Positions 37,779 through 50,847 of a stretch of 64,000 nt of DNA are shown piece by piece. Both the position numbers and the translations under genes were made by a program. Under the pieces are notes generated by a model. The model worked only from the letters and a program-made list of their open reading frames with translations, did no database searches and was not told the origin of the DNA. Source of the DNA: Acridotheres tristis (taxonomy: Eukaryota > Chordata > Aves > Passeriformes > Sturnidae); assembly GCA_037013685.1 (NCBI GenBank), contig CM072905.1, positions 11,126,991 through 11,190,990 on the forward strand, in the 5' to 3' direction. The stretch's first letter is position 1. Every line of letters starts with the position of its first letter.

Positions 37779-40700
37779 AGGGATCCAGCCAGGCTATCCC
37801 AGTGTCTTTGGCATGCTTCAGCTGTGAGCTTGTCTGCCCCACCCAGGTGTGCCTCGGGGACCATGGGGACAGGAGACATCTCCGAGGCTGGAGGGATGCT
37901 GACCACGACTGGAAGCATGGTGTCCCTATCCCACACCAGGACACCAGCAGTGGGACACCTCTGGTGGCAGTGGCACCATTCTGACTCTGCTGTCTGCCGC
38001 GGGTGTTCCCCCCTGCACCTCAACTTCCCAGCAGGACCCAGCAGCAGGAACAGAGAGAGAGATTCCATCTCCCCTGGCCCAGCCTCCAGGGAATGAGCTC
38101 TCAGCTCTAAGCTGGTCACGCAGCTCCCTCTATAGTCACTAGAGAGACGGGGACCGGTGCCTCTGTCCCTGTCACCGGGTGCTCTCCCAGCAGCGCCCAG
38201 AGCCAAAGGGGTTCGGGTTCTCCCCCACTCAATTCCTGTGACTGCATGGGAAAAAACCCTTTACCTGCACCCATGAAATCAAGGCCGGGAGGCTGAGCCC
38301 ATGGGGTCAGATCTCACCTCCCTCTGCTCCAGCCCAAACTGCCTCCAAAATGCAAATGCTATGTCTTGACCCTTGGTGGGTGCAGGCCAGGATGGGCAGG
38401 GAGGCTGGGAGTGCTTTTTGGGGTTTTCACAAGGCATGAAATCCTCCAGTACAGCTGGGAAACTCCCCAGGCTGCAGCAGCACCAGCACACAGACAATCC
38501 CATTTCCTCCCAAAACACTGAGCCCTGATGAATGTGACCTCTCCAGGTGCTAAATCCTGCCCATGCACGAGGGGTTTGTACTGGCAGCCCCAGCACAAGT
38601 GCATTCAGAGCACGTCTCGTTTGTCAACTTTTCATCAAAAAGTGTGCAAAGCCTCTCCCCGAAGTGCAGAGCTGTTTTACAGCCAGGCTATAAAACCCTG
38701 CAGACTCTCTACTCCAATGGAATTACATTAGTGCCAATAATCTGGCAAATATCAGGAGGGAATTTAATCAAAAGAACCAACAGCAGGGCCCTGATTTACA
38801 GCGGCCCGTGACAGAGCAGGGTGGACAAGGGTTTGCAGGACCCAGATGTGGAATTTCACTTGCAACATCATTTGGAGCAGAGGGAAAGCAGAAGGAACTG
38901 CAAGCAGGGCTTCAGCGTGCTGGGAGCTCTTGGTGATTTCTCAAAAACCAGGGAGTAAGGAGGAACAATTCGTTTTTGTCTGAGTCTGAAAAAATGAACC
39001 TGAAAATCCCTTATACCCCGAGTTTTATTGCTTCTCAGGACACTCCCCAGCAGCGGGGGTGTGATGTGCCTGCCAGGACAAAGGGCATCCTGCCCGCTGG
39101 GATGAGCCCATCCCCCTGGAGGAGGAGCAGCGGCACCATCGGGCTCCTCCAGCCCGGGAGCCATGGCTGGGGCAGGGATCAGCTGCAGTCTTACCTCGGA
39201 ATGCCAGGGGAGCCCTGGCTGGGCTTGCCTGACCACCCACCCGGAGCAGCCACATCCTCCATGCCCAGCTCCATGCCCAGCTGCAGCCTGGCAGGCTCTG
39301 GCACACACCCAGCATTGCCACTCCATGCAATATCCCTGCTCCATCTGTCATCAATTCCTTTGCCTGTGGTTTGCAGCCTCTGTGTCATGGCCTGCCTGGT
39401 GTGGCTCTCTCCCAGGGCATCTCTGGCCACTGACAACTTCCAGGCTTTTATCATTTTTGCAAGGAAAACCACTGGAAGCAAACACAGAGCAAAGCACCTG
39501 GCATGGCTGGATCACTGTTAGCCATGAGGGAAACCCATCCTTAAACCCCAGCTCCTTATGCCTTCACCTGCACCGCTGATCTGAATTTCAGATCATTAGA
39601 AAAGTCTTTTATTTATCAATTATTAAAGGTTTGGCTGTTGGAAACACAAGCAGCCCTGAGCTGAGCAGGGGCTGTTTCTCAGCTCTGTTTTCTGCTCACC
39701 TTTTGCTGCCTGAGCCTCACCCGTGCCATGAAACATGTGCAAAAGTTTGTGGAATTCTCTTTCTCTCGAAGTTAAAAAGAAGGAGGCATTGTACAAGCAT
39801 TTCTGCCGTGTCATGTTTTTGCATAATTACCCAAACCAACCCTTTCAAACAATGCAAGTCCAGCCTCTTTAGTTTGCTGATGTTTGATGTGTTGTGAGTT
39901 GAGGCACCTCGTGCATGGGATGGAGTGGGAGATGAGGAATGCAAGGCATAGGAGAGGCAGCGTAGTCTGTTAGGCTGAATAAATGGAGTTGAGTTAATGA
40001 AGAAATGTCACTGGCAGCTCTTTCATGGAGCTTTTGCTGTGAGATCAGCCGAGATCTTGCTGGGGTGGGTGAGAGCCACGAGCTCTTCAGCAGCTCCCAA
40101 GGCACTGTGGCTCTCTGAGATGCTTTTATTTAAATTTATTATGTGTGGGACATAATCAGAGTGATGTGGTGGATTAAAGAATCAGGTTTTACAGAGAAAA
40201 TATGGTTCTGCTGGGTGCAGGCAGTGATGAGGAAGGTGGCAGGAGCTCAGGATGGTTAATTCCTTAATTTTAACCACATTCCGTTGAGATGAGGCTCTGG
40301 GAGTTTTGGTTCGGTGAGATGGTAAATGAATGTAGCTATCAACAAAGAGGTGGCTGGAGCTGTTAAATAGGAGGGTTGGCTTTAAACCTGCCCATTTTCA
40401 ACAGTTATTTTAGCACAAGCCCTGAGTCAGGAGAGAAAAACAGAGGGAACACAAACTCCACCGTGTGATAAACAAAGCTGGAGAAAAGGAGTTTTCAGAG
40501 GGATGCCGGTGCTGTGGGGAGCTTCATTTCACTGCTGCTGTAGGGACAGGGGTTTGTCCCCACAAAAACCCCTCGAGGGCTGGGAAATAGAGCTCAAGGG
40601 CTGCGAGGTGGGCACTGCCCGTGGCCAGCACAATTTCCACAACCCTTTGTGCCTGGCAGCTCAATGGGCATGGGTTTGACACAAACCACGGGGGCTGGAG

Positions 40701-42065
40701 AAGCGCTGACATTTGGCCATCTCCAGCTTCGAGTGCAGTAGCGGTTCGAGGAGGCAGAGCAGGAGAACAGAACGATTGCAAAGAGGATTTCACAGAGAAA
40801 ATGATGCTGCAAGTGGGGAATTCAGCCTGAGAACCGCCTGGAGGCCAGCCATGGCTTCTGGGTGCTCGCTTGGGGAAACTGAGGCACAGAATGGCTCCGA
40901 GGTTTCCCACCTGCAAGTGTCACCTGGCCAGGTTTTTGAGCAGGACTCGGTGCTGTCAGTGACAATGAAGGGCCAGGGGATGGCAAGGAGGGACAGAAAG
41001 GAGAAGGGAACCACTGCCTGGCCAGGAAGGAGAGCTGGGAAAAGCAGGAATGAGCACCTGGGAAATATCAAAAAAATCTCATTGGAATCATTTTTACAAG
41101 AATCAAAAAGGGGGAGTAGGACTGTCTGAAAAATCGATTTCTTTCCTGCTATGGCAAAAAATGTCTGTTTTCAGTAAGGAAAAAAAAAGAAAACAAAAAA
41201 ATTTAAAATGCTGGAGACCCAAAACTTCACAGCCAAAAATACTGATCTGAAGCCAAAAAGCTTTCAATTTATTGGTGAAACGAATCTTTAGAGAGAAAAG
41301 AGCTGAGGATTTCTGTGGGAAACCCCAGCATTTTCTAATCTGGCTTTTGAACATTTGCTTGATTCCTTTCACTGCACCTCAGGTTCAGGATTTCCATCTC
41401 TTCCAGCAGCAGCTGAGAGTTAAAAGGGTTCATTTGCAGGATTTGCTCTTCTTGCTGCTCCCGCCCCAGCTGAATCCCAGCTCGCCTCCACGGCCACACG
41501 AGGAAACCTCAAAATACTCTGAGCTTAAAATAAACTCGTTTCCCCTTTTTCTGTTCTCTCCTCGTCCGCAGGAGTGACAAGTTCTGTGCGTGGGCTCAGC
41601 TCTGCCTGAAGAGTGGGAGCTGGAGACGGGGCTTGGAGGAGGCCGATTTAAATTCTACATCTCACCCATACTTGGGATTTTGTGCCCCTCTGCCCTTGCA
41701 GAGTGATGACCAGGTAGGAGCAGATGAAGCACAATTTGTAAGTGATAAACCCCAAAATAATTTGAAGTCTTCCTCAGCAGTGAGGGCTTCTATTTCCGTG
41801 ACCTCGTCCCCAGAGCAGGCAGAGGTGATGGCAGGGGATGTGGGTGGCCTTGTCCTCACCAGGAGGCTGCAGAGGTGACGGCAGGGAATGTGGGGGCATG
41901 ACAAGTCATTCCAAACGGCAAAAAAAGCAATTCCAAACCGGTTTGGGAGAGGGGGGAGCGGGAGGAGCTCGGCGAGAGGGAAGAGCTGTGGAAGCAGAGC
42001 TGCAGGGAGGGGCTGGGGAAGAAAGAGCTGAGCATTGCCACCACCCACCGCTGCTGTCCCCGTAC

Positions 42066-42254
42066 CTTTGCAGGCCTTGCGGTGGGAGATGGGCTTGCTG
42101 AGGTCGCGGTAGAAGCCCTCCTTGCAGTAGTGGCAGTGCCTGCCCGCCGTGTTGTGCCGGCAGTTGAGGCACACGCCGCCGCTCTTGCGGCCCGACAGCT
42201 TGAACAGCTCCATGTTGAAGCGGCAGCGCCGAGCGTGCAGGTTGCAGTTGCAAG
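42066..42254 (-). CDS. NTN1: Netrin-1, LE2 domain exon
   Basis: This 189-bp exon codes for the second laminin-type EGF-like module of netrin-1. With a G from the previous exon it starts [19 protein letters not shown], continues [33 protein letters not shown], and ends [11 protein letters not shown] plus the first base of Glu. All eight LE cysteines are present. The module is longer than LE3 because of the insertion between the third and fourth cysteines, as in other netrins. The acceptor is ctctctcag and the donor is AAAG|GTACGG; both edges are phase 1. It is the most 5' NTN1 exon in the window. The upstream coding exon should hold the signal peptide, laminin N-terminal domain and LE1, and must end with a single G. 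Confidence 0.97.
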
Positions 42255-44592
42255 CTGAGAGAGGCAAAAGGGGGACATTGTCACATCTGTGCCCAAACAG
42301 AGAGGTGCCAACCCCGGGGATCTGCTGCCAACCCCTCTGTGTATGCCCTTCGGACTGGGGGGTCACAGGATGGTGGCACCTCTGGCTGTGGGAAGCTCAG
42401 GCACATCCCTTCCTGACCTGTGCTGCGAGGTGAGCCCGGCTTTTTGGAGGGCACGAGGAGGTTTCCAAGACCACATTTCACTGGCCTGACTTGCATTAAA
42501 TAGGGCTTTAGCTCGCAGTGGGGATTTTAGGGGGACTGTGAGGGCAGGGGCCCAACCGTGGTTAGGGGACAGAGCACACAAATCCCTGTGGCACCTTCAG
42601 CTTTGTCACAAGCACTTTCCCCCATGGAAGCTCTGCTCATCTCCATTCTCATCCACTCTCACTTTGTGTTGTTACTGCTCAGTGCAAAGGTCCCCGAACT
42701 GCTGAGAAACCCACACTCCCCTGCACCTCAGAGCCCCTCCTGTCCCTGTGGGAAGGGCTTTCCATCATCACCTGCCCGACCTTCCCACTATTCCCACTCT
42801 CGCCAGTTCTGAAACACATACATTTGACCTCTGAGTACCTTTCCAAGACCTTCCTAGCTGGTTTCTCCCTCAGCTCTGTCACCCACCTGCAGCCCTGACC
42901 ATGCTGATAATCCTAATTTCTGCCCCTGCATCCCCCATCCCACACCCAGTTAGCCAAATTCCAAAACGTGCCCCCCTGCTTTGATTGCTGAGGCTGAGCT
43001 GTCCAATTCCTCCACCAAATGCAGCCTAAAGTCAACATCAGGCCTATTTTAACAGGGGGCCTTTGCAAAGGACGACTCTGGGACTTCAAAAGCTCGACCC
43101 CTCGCCTGCCTCTCCCCAGAGCTGTCACAGGGCCATCAGGAGGCAGTTGCTGGGGCTCTGGGCTTTGCTGAGAATTTTATAGCTTGTTTTCTTTTCCCGT
43201 GGCTTTTATTTGCTCTTCACCCCTGAACAATGCAGCTGTGCCATGCCAGCCCACAGCTGGGCCCCTCGCTTCGGCACGGAGGTGTCACAGCTCCGGGCTT
43301 GTCACCTTCCCTCAGAGCACAGACGTCTTAATCCCTCATTCCTTCCTGTTTACCTTATGGTGCTCTCCCAACACAAAGCCACGCTGTATTTGCTTAATTA
43401 TCAAATTTCAGCCCAGAAAATGGCTGCGCAGCTCCGGAGTGTTTCTCAGGAACAATCCCCAGCTGACACACGCCGTGACAGCACAGGGGAGAGCAGAACC
43501 CCTGTCCCCACGTCCCCAGCCGCCATCTCCGTGCTCTGCCGTCGGAATTCCTCCTGCTGGCACCAAGAGGCCAAACCTCACGTCCCCAGCAGGGCTGGCA
43601 GAGCAGGAGCAGCAGCCACCGACGTGCCCATGGTGACAGGAGCGGCCCGGGAGCACTTTGCCAGGCGTGAGGCAGAGAGGCTCCTGCCACGGAGCTGGGC
43701 CACGGCTCTGAGCCGTGGTTTGGCCCTCCTGGGATGAGCCCAGCATCCTGCAGGAGCTTTTGTCATGTCCCCAACAGGACACAGCCGTGAGGGAGCCTGG
43801 AGACAGCACTCGTGCCTCCAGAGGGAATGGCTCTTTCAGATCCAGCCCAGCCCCACATGTGCTGAAGCTGCACTTTCAGCAGCTGAAAGCAGCACAGGAG
43901 CACGCACCAGGCACTTGTGGGTCCCCCCTCATGGCTTTTCCCCTTCCATGGAAAGCTCAGGAAGAGCAGCCTGCTGTGCCCTGCTGGAGCAGCCGCCCAG
44001 CTCTGCTTTCTCCTCATCCCACACGTGTTGAGCAGCCCCAGCCCACACCACGGCTCCACCACAAAAAGGGTTTTAGAGGTGATGCCTGCCCTGCAGAATG
44101 CACTTGCAAAGCTTTTGGGAAGCTGGCGGGGGGGGGTTAAATTCCCAACCCTTGTTTTACAGAGCTGACCAAGTGAGGTTAAACCCTTTTCCTGGAGGTG
44201 CAGTACTCAGGCTGGTTTCTACCCTCAGGACAGAGCCTTCCCAAAGGCACAGACCAGGGCTGGGACACAGGGAATGATCTTCTGGCCACACCTAACCCCC
44301 AAGGCACATGTACCCGTGACACAGCCTCAGGACTCGCTCAAACAGAGGAAAACAGGTTTAAATCCATCAGCCTGAGGGTTATTTAGGTTGTGACCACGTG
44401 GGCACATCGACATCATTCAAAGCCTCGAGGCTCACGAGCAGCTCTGCCTTTGGTGCCACAAACCACAGGATTTGGTCCCTGTTGATCAGCGTGAGGGGAC
44501 ATTTCTCCAGGGAGTGGCATGGCCTCACAGAAGCCTTAGTTCTCCCTCAAATCAGAAATGCATGTTTTCCCAGGAGAATGAAAACTCACCTC

Positions 44593-44616
44593 CTCCTAAA
44601 ACTTGTATTTTAGGAG
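44593..44616. repeat. Short perfect hairpin
   Basis: A 9-bp stem (CTCCTAAAA / TTTTAGGAG) encloses a 6-nt loop. Confidence 0.85.
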
Positions 44617-45510
44617 AGCTGGACGTGGCACTGGAGTATTTTGCAAGATTGCATTGGCAAATCCCTTTTTAAAATTCAAGGCTGAGCCCACACGAAGAGC
44701 GAGTGAAAATCTTCGCATTTCTTTGGGTTGCTTGATAAGCAGAAATGTTTTTGCAAAGCCAGGAAAACAGATCTCTGGGGATTTTCTCAAGTTCTTTGCC
44801 AACATTTCCACTGGTGCCACCAGGGCAGAGCTGCACAGAAATGTGGAGGAATGAGTGGAGTGTGCAGAGCTCCTCCCAACTCTGCTCCCAGGGTCCATTT
44901 TCTATTGGTGTTCCAGGGATAGGAAAATCCTGAAGAAGGGAAGAAGCCGAACCTCACAAGAAGCTGCAAGGAGCTCCCCAAAACAGCCATCCCTGTCCTC
45001 ATCCAGAGCCAACGACCTGAATACTGTGGCTGCCTTGGGGGACAAACCCTCCAGGAAGGCAGTGAGTGAGCTGGGAGAAGGCAGGGTGTGGGCCAGCCTC
45101 ACTCCATGGCCAGCACGGCCTCCCTCGAGCTCCCCACAGGCATCCAGGGAGTGACAGCCACCCTTCCGTTGTGACCTCTCAGCTTTTTTTGGCTCCATCA
45201 GCTCAGCCTTGGTTTTGTCTCCTCCTTCCAGGGCACTGAGGAAACAGCTGTAAACAGCTGGACACAGATTCCCTCCCAACCCCATACACCTGGCTGCTTT
45301 TCCAGCATCCTCCCCTCTTAATCCACCTGTTTCCGCACTCAAAGGGGGCCAAACTTAGGGAGAACGGCTTTAATAGCAATGTCCACCCTGAGTGCCTGGG
45401 CCAGAGTGGCTAGTGCTATGCACCTCTGGCCACCAGCCAGGGCAAGCTGGCAGCTCTGCCTGTAGCCTAGTGTGTTTGTAGAATGCCCAATGGGAGAGGC
45501 TTGGTCTGGC

Positions 45511-45618
45511 TGAAGGAAAATACCCATCCCATGTCTCCTGAGAGTAGCACACAGGGACAGAGGGACTGAAGGAAAATACCCATCCCATTTCTCCTGACAG
45601 TAGCATACAGGGACGCAG
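45511..45618. repeat. 56-bp tandem duplication
   Basis: Two copies begin tgaaggaaaatacccatccc at 45511 and 45567, with a handful of differences. Confidence 0.95.
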
Positions 45619-46993
45619 GAACTGGGGCAATGCAAGAAATGTACCAGCCAGGCATCACAAAGTCCTCGTGGGGACAAGGCTGGGACACGCTGTGACAGGA
45701 TCACTCTGGAAGTGTGGAGTGTGGCACTGCCTGGGCACATCGCTGGCCCAGCAGCACGTCGGGATGATTTTGCATCCCAGCTCCAAATCCGTGCACGTCC
45801 CCAGGGCGTGTGGCTCCCCAGCTGGGCTTTCCCTGGACAGAGGCACTCAGGAAACACAGCTCCCGCCCTCCCTTTGCTCGGCCCGAGGTTAATCCCCTGC
45901 TGTGCTGAAGCCTTTTGCCTTGTTCCTAACATGACTTGGCCTGGCTTTCATTTTCTGCCACTGCTTCTTGGTTTGAATTTCCCTGAATTCAAGTGGCTCT
46001 TTAGCAACCCATTTTTTCTTTCTATGAACGCCTTGGAGGGCTGTAATAAAAATCACCTCCCAGGATTGGCATCATGTCTGCTCCTCGAGCTTTGCTTTGC
46101 ACCTGGTGGATAGCACACCCCTGCACCCCTGCAGAGCCAGCTATGAGCAAAACCTGGGCCAGGTGCTGAGGGCTCTGCGAGGAAAAGTTTTGGCTCCAGT
46201 TGTTCCACTAAGCCCAGTCCTGCTGTCTCTTGATCTCTTCTTTCTCTTACTCTGCCAAAGACCTCACAAGCCTTTTGTTCCCCGACTTTATTGTGCACAG
46301 ATGTGCAGAGCTTCATCAGAGCATCTCTACCTGAGCTGCCAGGCTGGGTCTGGATAACCAGATTTCATTTAAACACAGATGTTCTGAAACTTGGAAAAGG
46401 TTGAAGAGGGAAAGAGGAAAGCTGCGGTTTGGAGCCAGGCAGAGAAAACACCGTGGAATCTTCTCCGTGTTAAAATCAGTGACTTGGTCAAATTAATCCC
46501 TCAAGGAGGTCAAGGTGGGCAAGATTTTCCATGTGGGAGAAGGAAAGGAGGGACATGAATGGAGGTGCAGGCTGGAGTTGTGCGCTGGGAGCTGTGGTTG
46601 TGGTCTTTGTGCTGCCACCACGTCCCCAGTGCCCCGCGTCTCCCAGGACGAATTCCTCTCCGTGGTTTTCATTCAGCAATGACAATGCTGCCCTTTCAAA
46701 AGACCCCACCCTCCCAAAGCTTATATTTTGGCAATTTTCAAAATGCAAATTGCTTTTTAAACAAACGAAAACCCCAAAACATTTTGTTTTAATTTTTGCA
46801 AACAATAATTCGGGGGAGGGGGGAAGGAAAAGGGGAGGATGGAAGAATCCAGAGACTGAAAGTAATCTCCAAATTCGACTTGAATTTATGAAGTCTCAGT
46901 CTCCTTAAAATTATCCTTTTCCCAAACATGTTTTTTTTTTTTTTTCCCCAGAAAATTGCTAGCTCAGCCTGAGCCATTATTTCTCTTTTGCAG

Positions 46994-47374
46994 GAGAAAT
47001 CCTGACATGCAGGGTCGCAGTCCCTGAAAGGGACCCCCTGCTTGTACTCATCCTGGGGGGGCTTTTCTCCCAGGGAATCCCTAGAGATATCTTCAGCGAT
47101 GTCCTTTCTGAGGACCATAATGGTCAAGGGGACACCCACAGGGACAACAGAGGCGAAACAGCCAGAGCGAGTGGAGACCTGTCTGGACTGGGAGGTAGAA
47201 ATCACCCATGGAGACAGCAGGAGGGTGTCCCCATAGTGTCCCTTCAAGCCACTGCCAACTGGTTCGAGGTTTTGGAGCAGCTGGGCATGAACTTGGAAGT
47301 GGTGGATGAGCTCTCACACCACTACAGGTCCCTGGGCCACACCAGCCCAGCACAGGCTGCCAGGGCTGTGCCCG
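46994..47374 (+). other. Weak candidate exon antisense to NTN1
   Basis: A 381-bp open segment follows an acceptor-like ttatttctcttttgcag and ends at a donor-like CCCG|GTGAGTG. It is phase 1 at both ends. Its last third translates as NWFEVLEQLGMNLEVVDELS and HHYRSLGHTSPAQAA, which looks helical and faintly like part of a death-fold domain, but I do not recognise the protein. The earlier part (Asp/Arg/Gly-rich) looks non-specific. No partner exon was found. Open frames of this size are common by chance in this window, so it should not be counted as a gene. Confidence 0.12.
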
Positions 47375-47398
47375 GTGAGTGATTCCAGGTATGGCCTG

Positions 47399-47612
47399 CA
47401 GGGATCTCTCCTGGAGCTTTGGATGACCCCAGGCTGGGAGAAGGTTTCTGTCTATGCCTGGTGTGACCTCACAGGGATCTCTCCTGGAGCTTTGGATGAC
47501 CCCAGGCTGGGAGAAGGTTTCTGTCTATGCCTGGTGTGACCTCACAGGGATCTCTCCTGGAGCTTTGGATGATCCCAGGCTGGGAGAAGATTTCTGTCCA
47601 TGCCTGCTGCAG
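47399..47612. repeat. 73-bp tandem repeat, three copies
   Basis: Units start at 47399, 47472 and 47545 with cagggatctctcctggagct. The first two are virtually identical; the third has several changes and loses its end. Confidence 0.97.
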
Positions 47613-50373
47613 CAGAACGGTCAAGAAAGGACAAACACCAGAGGCAAAGTCCTGCAGAGTGCAGTCACCACACGTGGCCCCAAGAGCTTGGAGCCATAGG
47701 GACTGAGGGGTCAGATCCAGCCCTGCTCACAGAGGCCCCATGCCCTCCTGTGTGGCCCAGTGCCACCCACCACAGCCCCAGCTGGCCACCACCAAGCCTC
47801 AGGAAAATTCGTCTGCATGACCAGTTGAGTGTGAGTAAGAAGAAAGCTCAGGAGTTGGCTCAGGCAAGGGGAAATCCATGGGGGTGCTGTGGCTGCGAGG
47901 GGCAGACACGAGGGCTGTGCCAGGCCCAGGTTTTCCTGCCAGTCAGAGCTAAAGGATGGAGGGAAGTGTGTGGACACACCACAGAAAATGCAGCTGTGGC
48001 CAGCATTGCCCCCGGGGCTGGAGCCACAGACCCGGGTGCAGCAACAGCAAGTGGGGATGAGGGGGAGGGAAGGAAAGGCAGAGCCCCAGCCTTGCTGGGA
48101 ACCCCCTGTTGGGGTGAGGGCTTTTTGGGGAGCCCCTCACACTCTGATCACTCCTCATGAGGCCAATGCTTCTGACCCCCTCCACCTGTGAGAGCAGGGA
48201 ATGGCCAAACTGCCAGTGCAGGAGAGGCGAGGGCGCAGGATCCTGGGGAGGAGACACTGAGGACATCTCCCCCTCGGCACAAAAAGGGCTTGGGGATCAG
48301 AACGCTTTTCCATGCCTGAAAATCCTCAGGAATGGCAGTTCTGTGGAAAAGCTCTGGGGGAGATGTCGTCAGAGTGACTCAGGACCTCCCTGGGGAAGCT
48401 GAACAACCCAAGTGCCCTTCACTTCCCACTTTGCCAGTTCCCAAATCCCCACATGCCTTAGGGACAGAGGCACTGGACATGTCCTGCTGTCAGCATTGGT
48501 TCTGCAAAGTGTAACAACTCTCTGTGACACTGAAGTTGGTAACAGAACACTGACACCCGCCTGGGATTTCCAAGGATAAGACCCTCATTCTCTTTTCCAT
48601 AAAAAAAAAGCCAGACTCAGTGTTTGAGTTGAGACTGAGTGTCTGAGTCAGGCTGAGCGTTTCTAGAAAAGTCCCTGCTAAAATGATTCAGCTGGAAATG
48701 AGAAACAAGGCGAGTGAAAAATCCTGTGCTGTGCCAACCCTAACAAATTTAGGGATTTGCTTCCTTAAAGAAAATCTATTGCCCTTATGTTTGAAGCCAA
48801 GGTTTAAAAAGAAAAATACTGCTCTCTGCTAGGGATGTGTCTGTTGCTGTCTCTAAGAAGAGCTGCTCAAGCTTGGCTGCATTTCTCAGTTACTGAAAAA
48901 GGAGGGACATTTGGTCCAAGCTGATGGAGTTCTGCAGCTGAAATCCCTGAAAATCTGATTTTCACTGCCCAAACTAAGCCCAAAACCAGGCCTGTGGAGG
49001 CAGGGCAGGGGATTCCTGTTCTGTTGCTGGATTCTCAGGTGCTGAGTGTGGCAGTGCCACCCTGAGCTCTCCTCCCTGAGGTTCACCTCCATTCATCAGG
49101 ACTCCCCAGTGGAGCCCTGCTCTGCCATGGTCATTGTCAGGCCCATCAGCAGGAAGGGAGAGCTTCCAGCAGATGCTGAGGTGTGGGGAGGAGAAACAAA
49201 TGCTGAACAGCAGAGCTTGGCAGATGGAACCTGTGAATGTTTTGGGACTGCCCTCACCCCAGCGACCACAGGGGCAAATCAGGCATGTCCATGGTGAACC
49301 AGCTATTCATCAACACCCAGAGCCAGATGAAATAGTGCCCATCCAAAGTGGCCAGCAAATGGACAGCTTGGCATGGCCAAATCCCAAAATATTGTGTCTG
49401 GTTTTGAGAGCAAGTCCAGAGCTGTTCATGGATCAAACCCCCAAGAGGAAAGAACAAATCCTGTCAGATCAGCTGCTGAAGGTTAATTGTCAACACTCAG
49501 AATTATCAACTTTCTGCAGCATGGTGAGACCAAAAACCTTCCCAACAGCACCAGATCCCTGTGGAGAGCACCCAGCAGCTGCTGCCCACCAGGCACTATG
49601 GCTGCCCATCCATCCTGCATCCCACAAGCCATGGGAGCTGATCCTAGCAGCCACGGACACCACTGGGAATTTAACCTGCCAGACTGGGGTCTGGCCTAGT
49701 CTTGGATTCATTTCATGGAGGGAGAGATTCCATAACTGTTTCCATATTTATTGGTTCCAGCCTGGACTGCAGCACCAGAACCTTCCGAGGTATTTCCTGG
49801 CTGTACACGTGATGTTTCTGGCCCCACAGGAGGCATCAGAAGAGCAAGAGCAAGACTTATTCCAGGGAGATTTACAGCTCCCAGATATTCGGATTTTGAG
49901 CCAGATTTGAACAATCTCTGGGCAGTGAAGCTCTCCCCATTGCCAGGCAGCACACGTGGCAAACAGCTGCTGGCAGCCCTCGAGGTCCAACTGAGCTGTG
50001 TGTTCCTTGCTGGAGTCCTCGGGGACACGTCCAGTGACCTGCAATGGCTCCTTCAAAGCCACCAGGCAGCTGAGGGTCCATCAGCAGGCGATGGGGGTGG
50101 AGGAGGAACCTACGGGCCTGTTGTACTGCATTGAAATGTTGGGATTTGTGGTAGCCTCTCACCCAAGGCGTTTTCTCCCAAGACAAAAGCGCTGTTACTC
50201 AATACAGGATGGGGAGCACAAAGCCGGCCTTGCCCTGGTGCAGCACACGCGGTTGGGAATGGGCTGAGAATTGCCCTCGTTTCCTCCGGACTGCTGCGAG
50301 GGGACAGCGCTGCCCTGAGACTGCAGCGGAGCCTTCTCCCGCCCGGAGCACTTCTGGGAGCTGTCTCAGGATC

Positions 50374-50457
50374 AGCCTTCAGCCTCACCAAGAGTCAGCC
50401 TCACCAGGAGACAGCCTCACCAGGATCAGCCTTCAGCCTCACCAGGAGTCTGCCCCA
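50374..50457. repeat. Imperfect 'cagcctcaccagga' repeats
   Basis: The phrase cagcctcacca(g/a)gag(t/a)c recurs four times, with a longer unit (gatcagccttcagcctcacc) present twice. Confidence 0.85.
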
Positions 50458-50619
50458 GGAGCCAGCTCTGAGCACTGGGATGGAGCTTCCGGGGATCTCC
50501 CCTGAGGGCTGCTCTGGCGTGGGCAGAGTGTGTCCCCTCTGTGTCCTGCACTGGCTGCCAGCACCTCACAGCCACACCGGGTCCTGCTGTGACAGTGAGG
50601 GGACAGTGCTCACAAGCAC

Positions 50620-50847
50620 AGAAACAACGAGGCTGGAAAAGCCCTTGGAGATCATCGAGTCCAACCTGTGACCCAAACCACCTTATCACTAAACCGTGGC
50701 ACTGAGTGTCACATCAAGGCTTTTTTAACCTCCAGGGATGGTGACTCCACCAGTTCTCTGTACAGCCCATTCCAATGCCCAACCATCCTTTCTGTAACAA
50801 AGTTTTTCGAATGTCTCACCTAAACTTCCCCTGGTGCAGCTTAAAAC
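50620..50847 (-). mobile_element. CR1 LINE fragment (inverted)
   Basis: The + strand shows the antisense CR1 3' region: 'gaggctggaaaagcccttgg', 'agatcatcgagtccaacc', 'cctccagggatggtgactcc', 'cagcccattccaatgcccaa', and a closing 'cccctggtgcagcttaaa'. This is a common avian CR1 type. It is truncated at its 5' end near 50847; the element reads on the - strand. Confidence 0.9.

Noticed and set aside
42066..42366. Extension of the LE2 open frame beyond both splice sites
   Set aside because: Residues outside 42066-42254 do not match netrin, and canonical splice sites sit exactly at the expected borders.
47260..47275. GGTTCGAGG, like part of a tRNA B box
   Set aside because: No A box, acceptor stem or cloverleaf could be assembled around it.
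49134..49910. 258-codon open frame on the + strand
   Set aside because: No similarity recognised, no exon structure, and long overlapping frames on the other strand.
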